Part shown: piece after piece, positions 6,640 through 9,511 of the stretch | How the letters are laid out: each line of letters starts with the position of its first letter | Numbering within the stretch: position 1 is the stretch's first letter | Assembly (NCBI GenBank): GCA_959606905.1 | Contig: CAUHML010000123.1 | Location: 1 to 9,511, forward strand | Source of the DNA: an uncultured Bacteroides sp. | GTDB taxonomy: Bacteria; Bacteroidota; Bacteroidia; Bacteroidales; Bacteroidaceae | Reading direction: 5' to 3' | DNA: 9,511 nucleotides | The notes under the pieces: model-generated | Told to the model about the DNA's origin: nothing | Databases searched by the model: none | What the model saw: the letters and a program-made list of their open reading frames with translations, nothing else | Program-made: the position numbers and the translations under genes

Positions 6640-6972
6640 TTATTTTGTTTTTGTAAATCTGTTTAATTGCGTATCCACATCTCGTCCACCGTACATAACA
6701 CGGATAATCGTAACCACTTGTGTATCATCATCCGGAATATATAGAACAAGATAATTGTCTACTGGCGCTACGCGTAGCCCTCGACTTTTCCATGGTTCCA
6801 ATTCATATTGTCGATATCTCTTCGGCATATGATCAAGATCCATAATACATGCTTCAAGCCTATCAATCTGACCACTTGCATTTTCTGGTGCCTGCAGTTC
6901 AAAAGCAATGTATTCGAAGATTCCACGAAGGTCTATCTCGGCCTGATCTGAAATCTCGATATCATAAATCAT
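6640..6972 (-). CDS. RelE/ParE-superfamily toxin
   Basis: The 110-residue product has the compact fold pattern of RelE/ParE toxins. An N-terminal strand (YDIEISDQAEIDL) leads to a helical hairpin with GIFEYIAFELQAPENA and IDRLEACIMDLDHMPKRYRQ, then GLRVAPVDNYLVLYIPDDD and QVVTIIRVMYGGRDVDTQL, the hallmark C-terminal strands. Such toxins either cleave ribosome-associated mRNA (RelE branch) or poison gyrase (ParE branch). The IFEYI/ENA/YGGRD layout is nearer to the ParE-like branch, but the target cannot be settled by reading. The start overlaps the antitoxin stop (ATGA at 6969-6972), so the antitoxin is made first and the toxin is translationally coupled. The frame is complete and looks functional even though the surrounding prophage is broken. 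Confidence 0.88.
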   Translation of the reverse strand: MIYDIEISDQAEIDLRGIFEYIAFELQAPENASGQIDRLEACIMDLDHMPKRYRQYELEPWKSRGLRVAPVDNYLVLYIPDDDTQVVTIIRVMYGGRDVDTQLNRFTKTK

Positions 6973-7277
6973 AAACTGTAATCCTTGCGGATATCAGCAA
7001 AAACAGATTTTGCTGATCTAGTACGACCAGCCTGCATATCCGCATATCCTTTCTCTAGTTCTGCATTCATCTGTGCTTCTGATAATGCACTAGCGTCTAC
7101 AGGACGAGCGGATGGCATTTTCACTTCAAAAGGAAGTCCTCTTTGAAGAATAATTTGTTTGTAAAACATATTTATTGCATTGGATGCAGGAATTCCTAAT
7201 GCTGCTAAGATTCCTTCTGCCTGTTCTTTTACATCAGGCTCTATGCGTGCGTATAAATTTGCTGATTTTGTTGCCAT
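6969..7277 (-). CDS. RelB/DinJ-family antitoxin
   Basis: The 102-residue product starts MATKSANLYARIEPDVKEQA, then EGILAALGIPASNAINMFYK and QIILQRGLPFEV, the ribbon-helix-helix signature of RelB/DinJ antitoxins. The N-terminus dimerises and binds the operon's operator; the charged C-terminal half (65-102) would wrap and block the toxin. A GTG six codons... upstream at 7286 also opens the frame, but it touches the ribosome site AAGGAG (7287-7292) directly, whereas the ATG at 7277 lies 9 bases from it, so 7277 is used. Autoregulation with the toxin as co-repressor is usual for the family and fits the small palindrome upstream. Confidence 0.9.
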   Translation of the reverse strand: MATKSANLYARIEPDVKEQAEGILAALGIPASNAINMFYKQIILQRGLPFEVKMPSARPVDASALSEAQMNAELEKGYADMQAGRTRSAKSVFADIRKDYSL

Positions 7278-7310
7278 AGTAAACACTCCTTTCGAGTTTT
7301 TTCTAACTAT

Positions 7311-7339
7311 ATTATATCCATTTGTCCTGACAAAAGCAA
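7311..7339 (-). promoter_or_regulatory. Promoter and small palindrome of the antitoxin-toxin cassette
   Basis: On the leftward strand a perfect TATAAT (7316-7311) lies about 20 bases above the antitoxin ribosome site. A weak -35 (TTGCTT, 7339-7334) is 17 bases upstream. Between them is a perfect 6-bp inverted repeat TTTGTC-CT-GACAAA (7321-7334), a plausible operator for the antitoxin. The -10 box is clear; the -35 and the operator role are inferred. Confidence 0.6.
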
Positions 7340-7397
7340 TACAAAATCAGCATTTTACAAATTGTTCATACTCCATACTCCAAATTCAACCAGTTGA

Positions 7398-7841
7398 TTA
7401 AAATTTGTCGAAGTCCTCTTGAGTCGCCACTTCCTTATATCCTTTATAATCATCGTTGCTGTTTTCAGCATACATATCATTCACGAGGCCAATGGTAAGC
7501 AAATCCAGGTCTCTAGGTGCTGCTTGGTGCGATCCCTTTGGCAACATATGATGGCGGCTCGGCACCAGACAATAATCGATGTCTGGGAACATCTCATCCA
7601 TCTTTGCTTCCGTAATAAACTCCGCTGGAGCATCGGTGTGGTCGTTATCCACATCCATGACGATGGCATTCGAAGTCACGAAATTGTCCTTGCTTCTGTA
7701 GTTACCTTTATATTCAGCGCAGACATGATCTTTTTTGACTGCTTCCTGGAGAACCTCTGGCCCATCAACTTCTACTCTATGTGGGTAGTCGCAGTTAGCT
7801 TTATTCCCGGTGCAGTCGGCTGTGTAAATAACAAAATTCAT
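7398..7841 (-). pseudogene. In-frame fusion: primase N-terminus joined to the end of a small tail-module protein
   Basis: The ATG at 7841 has AGGAGG (within 7851-7858) at a normal distance. Residues 1-102 look like the start of a phage/plasmid archaeo-eukaryotic-type primase: IVMDVDND (60-67) fits acidic motif I (DxD), and LVPSRHHM (92-99) fits the SxH motif II. The usual continuation with the third acidic motif is missing. Instead, residues from about 107 read APRDLDLLTIGLVNDMYAEN and end VATQEDFDKF, the typical C-terminus of the short protein encoded just before tape measure genes in Firmicute phages (from memory). A deletion near 7520-7535 therefore removed the rest of replication plus packaging, head and early tail genes. 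The joined frame stays open, so a 147-residue chimera could be made, but primer synthesis is not expected. Confidence 0.68.
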
Positions 7842-7843
7842 AT

Positions 7844-8287
7844 TTAACGTTCCTCCTGCAATCTCTCTGGACCTATCTCCAGAGCTCTGTTTGTTTCGTT
7901 ACACGAACTATCGAAATATCTGATTTTCTTTCCGTGTCTCTTGGCTTTTGCTATCTCAGCGCACATGCCTGCACTAGCTTCTTCACCAAATACCCACAAC
8001 TCGTCACACTTTCCAAGCAGCACCATATCCATAAACATGGCCAACTCTCGTTCTGATTCTTCTTTCATATAAAGAGGAAGCAGCAAATGTGGCGCGAGTG
8101 GTATGGCATCCTGGTCCACTGCGAATCGACTGTATCGTTTCGCTGCCTCTGTATTGGTAACAACATCACCGGAATACTTGGAGCAGATATAGACAAGCGG
8201 CAGATACTTCTTCTTACCTGCCTTCGCTATTGCTTCTGCTGCAGTTGGATCAAGATAGCCTTCCTGATTACGTCCAAATACGCTCAT
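7844..8287 (-). CDS. DUF4406-like protein (nucleoside 2-deoxyribosyltransferase fold)
   Basis: The 147-residue product contains YLPLVYICSKYSGDVVTNTE (28-47), RYSRFAVDQDAIPLAPHLLL (51-70), then LLGKCDELWVFGEEASAGMC (90-109) and AEIAKAKRHGKKIRYF. This is the pattern of DUF4406-type proteins in phages and mobile elements, related in fold to nucleoside 2-deoxyribosyltransferases; Glu111 occupies the place of the family nucleophile. Substrate and role are not established, though nucleotide metabolism or DNA modification is often guessed. The ATG at 8287 has AAAGGAG ten bases upstream; a longer frame to 8335 lacks such a site. The stop lies two bases before the primase start, indicating one early operon. 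It is complete, unlike most phage genes here. Confidence 0.8.
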   Translation of the reverse strand: MSVFGRNQEGYLDPTAAEAIAKAGKKKYLPLVYICSKYSGDVVTNTEAAKRYSRFAVDQDAIPLAPHLLLPLYMKEESERELAMFMDMVLLGKCDELWVFGEEASAGMCAEIAKAKRHGKKIRYFDSSCNETNRALEIGPERLQEER

Positions 8288-8326
8288 GGCTCTCACTCTC
8301 CTTTCGTTAAAAGATAGAAGTTTTAT

Positions 8327-8369
8327 CTTCTTCAACTTCCTAAGGGGATTTGTGAGGGCGAATTCCGGT
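8327..8369 (-). repeat. 43-bp repeat, copy 1 (inverted relative to copies 2 and 3)
   Basis: Read leftward this block begins CCGGAATT and, after 13 divergent bases, has AATCCCCTTAGGAAGTT (8350-8334), then GAAGAAG. It aligns without gaps to the copies at 9163-9205 and 9255-9297; 17 consecutive bases are identical to copy 3. It lies 39 bases above the ATG of the DUF4406-like gene in matching orientation, with an A/T-rich tract on its upstream side. It could be a leader or regulatory element. Confidence 0.75.
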
Positions 8370-8403
8370 GTTTCAAAAATTTTTCTTTATTTTTCAAAAA
8401 GTG

Positions 8404-8447
8404 TAGACAAGGCGCCCTGCTCTATGTTATTATACTTATAGAGCAGG
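8404..8447 (+). promoter_or_regulatory. Promoter with a 10-bp inverted-repeat operator for the DUF1413 cassette
   Basis: TAGACA (8404-8409) is followed after 18 bases by TATTAT (8428-8433), a good rightward promoter about 45 bases before the first gene. A perfect inverted repeat, CCTGCTCTAT (8416-8425) and ATAGAGCAGG (8438-8447), flanks the -10 box, so a bound dimer would occlude polymerase. No dedicated repressor gene adjoins it; the ribbon-helix-helix-like first gene product or the basic 65-residue product could bind it. The promoter is seen; the regulator is inferred. Confidence 0.72.
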
Positions 8448-8478
8448 TGCCCTAGACCAATTTGAAAGCGAGGATTTT

Positions 8479-8853
8479 ATGATGGAAAAGAAAATAGTAA
8501 AACTCACATTAAGCAAAGAAGCTTATGACGAACTTGAATCTCTTGCGAAGGAAAGCCATCAAAGCATTCAGGATTACATCAGAAGTAAGGTGTTTGGTGA
8601 ATCAATCTTTACAGTTGATGAAGCTGTAAAAAGAATTCAAGCCGGTAATTTCGATGATACCGAACTTTATCCAGATGGTTTTGAACTCCCTGACGTGTAT
8701 GGTTCAGACTGGACAATTCCAAGAGGACCTGCCGGCGTGTTTGGCAAAAATTTTTATAACTTTGTAGAAGACAATCCTAATTTAGGAATTAAATTCAAAG
8801 ATATGGGCAAATACGGTCGTCGCGCAGTTTATACTTATAAGAAGGGAGTTTAA
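8479..8853 (+). CDS. Ribbon-helix-helix-like protein with a DUF1413 C-terminal domain
   Basis: The 124-residue product begins with a short strand and two helices (KKIVKLTLSKEAYDELESLA, then KESHQSIQDYIRSKV), matching a ribbon-helix-helix DNA-binding domain such as those in antitoxins and small plasmid regulators. After a linker, FTVDEAVKRIQAGNF leads into GFELPDVYGSDWTIPRGPAG and VFGKNFYNFV, with GRRAVYTY near the end, the pattern of the uncharacterised DUF1413 family. The C-terminal domain's function is unknown. Two adjacent ATG codons (8479 and 8482) follow a GCGAGG ribosome site; either may be used. It is the first gene of a two-gene rightward unit. Binding of its own promoter palindrome is plausible but not shown. 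Confidence 0.78.
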   Translation: MMEKKIVKLTLSKEAYDELESLAKESHQSIQDYIRSKVFGESIFTVDEAVKRIQAGNFDDTELYPDGFELPDVYGSDWTIPRGPAGVFGKNFYNFVEDNPNLGIKFKDMGKYGRRAVYTYKKGV

Positions 8854-8856
8854 TCT

Positions 8857-9054
8857 ATGAACTATCGAATCAGACGCGCTATTGAAAGATACATTCAGGT
8901 TCATGGACAACAGGACACACGTGATGTGATCGCCCTGTTTGCTAAACGCTTCAATACTACTAAGCAGCGTATCAGCGGTAACATCAGTTGTATGAAATGC
9001 CGCGAGCAAAGTATCAACATCATTCCAAACAAACCACACAGCATTATGTACTAA
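8857..9054 (+). CDS. Small basic protein, probable helix-turn-helix type, unknown function
   Basis: The 65-residue product is rich in Arg and Lys and reads as three helices: YRIRRAIERYIQVHG, TRDVIALFAKRFN and TKQRISGNISCMKCR. The last two resemble a helix-turn-helix (a gene-silencing-like 'FAKRFNTTKQRISGNIS' arrangement), and the two Cys at CMKC are too few for a zinc finger alone. Binding to DNA or RNA is an inference from this layout. GGGAG precedes the ATG at about 7 bases, and the gene follows the DUF1413 gene by three bases, so the two are co-transcribed and end at the tandem terminators immediately downstream. No family name is recognised with confidence. Confidence 0.68.
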   Translation: MNYRIRRAIERYIQVHGQQDTRDVIALFAKRFNTTKQRISGNISCMKCREQSINIIPNKPHSIMY

Positions 9055-9068
9055 TAAGAACTAACACC

Positions 9069-9099
9069 GGCCAGCAGGTAATTCTGCTGGTCATTTTTT
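9069..9099 (+). terminator. First of two tandem terminators after the DUF1413 cassette
   Basis: CCAGCAG (9071-9077) pairs with CTGCTGG (9084-9090), extended by a G-T and a G-C pair to 9 bp, with a GTAATT loop and TCATTTTTT after it. It begins 15 bases past the stop of the 65-residue gene and is a clear rho-independent terminator. Confidence 0.88.
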
Positions 9100-9100
9100 A

Positions 9101-9155
9101 TGCCAGGTCAAATCGCTTCCTTATATAAAGCGAAATGACCTGGCATTTTTATTTT
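9101..9155 (+). terminator. Second tandem terminator
   Basis: TGCCAGGTCA (9101-9110) pairs perfectly with TGACCTGGCA (9136-9145). After a small internal mismatch, CGCTT pairs with AAGCG, then the right arm runs into TTTTTATTTT. It backs up the terminator just before it, so read-through into the region to the right is strongly blocked and the 53-codon gene there needs its own promoter. Confidence 0.85.
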
Positions 9156-9162
9156 CATTTAT

Positions 9163-9205
9163 CCCGGAATTTAACTCTCCGCCTTCCCTTAGGAAGTTAA
9201 GAAGG
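9163..9205 (+). repeat. 43-bp repeat, copy 2
   Basis: It starts CCCGGAATTT and contains CCCTTAGGAAGTTA near its end, followed by AGAAGG. By eye it matches copy 3 at 33 of 43 positions without gaps; the ends are conserved and the middle differs. Inside it CTTCC-CTTA-GGAAG forms a small hairpin. No gene starts directly after this copy. Confidence 0.75.
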
Positions 9206-9254
9206 TCACAACGCACCGGTCCTCCAGAAAAAATTTCAAAAAATTTTATCGGAA
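9206..9254 (+). other. A/T-rich spacer between repeat copies 2 and 3
   Basis: It contains GCACCGGTCCTCC followed by a run of A and T (two AAATTT-like tracts). There is no reading frame of note. Similar A/T-rich tracts lie on the same side of copies 1 and 2, so the tract may belong to the repeated arrangement. Confidence 0.4.
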
Positions 9255-9297
9255 CCCGGAATTTCCTTCTTGGAATCCCCTTAGGAAGTTAGAAAGG
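9255..9297 (+). repeat. 43-bp repeat, copy 3
   Basis: It starts CCCGGAATTT and contains AATCCCCTTAGGAAGTT (9274-9290), identical over 17 bases to copy 1 in inverse orientation. It ends 32 bases before the ATG of the 53-codon gene, comparable to the 39 bases between copy 1 and its gene. The matching position and orientation argue for a shared leader or promoter element rather than a chance repeat. Confidence 0.78.
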
Positions 9298-9329
9298 CAG
9301 AAAGCCAATCGGAAAGCGAGGTTAAGAAG

Positions 9330-9491
9330 ATGACAAACATAAGAGATTCTGCCAGTCCTATTGATGCAGTTGATGAAGAGCTTATTGATACGCTCATTGC
9401 CATCAGTGTCGTAGCAAAAAGACTGGCAGCCAAACTAAGACAATCTACTGAAAATCAAAGAGAAAGTCTAACTATTAAAAGTCAAGGTTAA
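9330..9491 (+). CDS. 53-residue protein of unknown function
   Basis: A short gene encodes MTNIRDSASPIDAVDEELID, then TLIAISVVAKRLAAKLRQST and a polar tail ending in IKSQG. The middle is one amphipathic helix (LIDTLIAISVVAKRLAAKLR). Small proteins with this LIAISVVxxRLAxKL pattern recur in mobile elements of gut Firmicutes, from memory, with no known role. GCGAGG (9316-9321) sits 8 bases before the ATG. The leader shares GAAAGCGAGG with the leader of the DUF1413 gene (8464-8473), which supports both starts. It is downstream of repeat copy 3 and is followed within the window only by about 20 bases with no further gene visible. Confidence 0.72.
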   Translation: MTNIRDSASPIDAVDEELIDTLIAISVVAKRLAAKLRQSTENQRESLTIKSQG

Positions 9492-9511
9492 AATGAAGAT
9501 TTTTTGAGTAA

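Noticed and set aside
7419..7847. 142-residue rightward open frame
   Set aside because: It is exactly antisense to the primase fusion, with no ribosome site.
8782..9039. 85-residue leftward open frame
   Set aside because: It is antisense to the DUF1413 and 65-residue genes, which have ribosome sites, a promoter and terminators in the other direction.
9163..9297. CRISPR array
   Set aside because: There are only two direct copies, their centres differ, the spacing sequence is A/T-rich, the third copy is inverted, and no cas gene is present.

Overview
The window looks like chromosomal accessory DNA of a low-GC Gram-positive bacterium, most likely a gut Clostridia/Lachnospiraceae member. Signs are strong AGGAGG-type ribosome sites, TTGACA/TATTAT promoters, AT-rich hairpin-plus-T terminators, and phage, toxin-antitoxin and DUF genes of the kind common there. 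No rRNA, tRNA, CRISPR array or transposase is visible. The species call is inference from gene style.

Layout, left to right. (1) 1-413 has no convincing gene; it holds the right half of a terminator at the window edge and a hairpin that could end the neighbouring leftward operon. (2) 414-3959 is a tight leftward five-gene operon (transcribed from 3959 down to 414): an XRE-type HTH protein with a hydrophobic tail, a glycine-rich membrane/coiled-coil protein, a small coiled-coil paralogue of it, a 454-residue protein of unknown function and a membrane-anchored coiled-coil protein. It has its own promoter inside a perfect 12-bp inverted repeat. (3) 4033-8287 is the wreck of a prophage, all leftward: a large serine recombinase lacking its catalytic domain, pieces of two tail proteins, the N-terminus of a tape measure protein, an intact RelB/DinJ-RelE/ParE cassette with its own promoter and terminators, a primase N-terminus fused in frame to the end of a small tail-module protein, and an intact DUF4406-like protein. 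(4) 8336-8478 is a divergent control region. (5) 8479-9163 is a short rightward cassette (ribbon-helix-helix/DUF1413 protein and a 65-residue basic protein) with an operator-like promoter and two tandem terminators. (6) 9163-9511 carries two copies of a 43-bp repeat and a 53-codon gene.

How it fits together: large deletions appear to have removed the head, packaging, most tail, lysis and recombinase-catalytic parts of the prophage, each leaving a fusion or frame break (near 7520-7535, 5980-5992 and 5042-5048). What remains uninterrupted is cargo: the toxin-antitoxin pair, the DUF1413 cassette and the five-gene operon beside the recombinase end. That operon is the best candidate for an undescribed system: a self-regulated, membrane-associated complex built from coiled-coil and glycine/alanine-rich proteins. 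Its function is unknown; phage defence is only a hypothesis from context.
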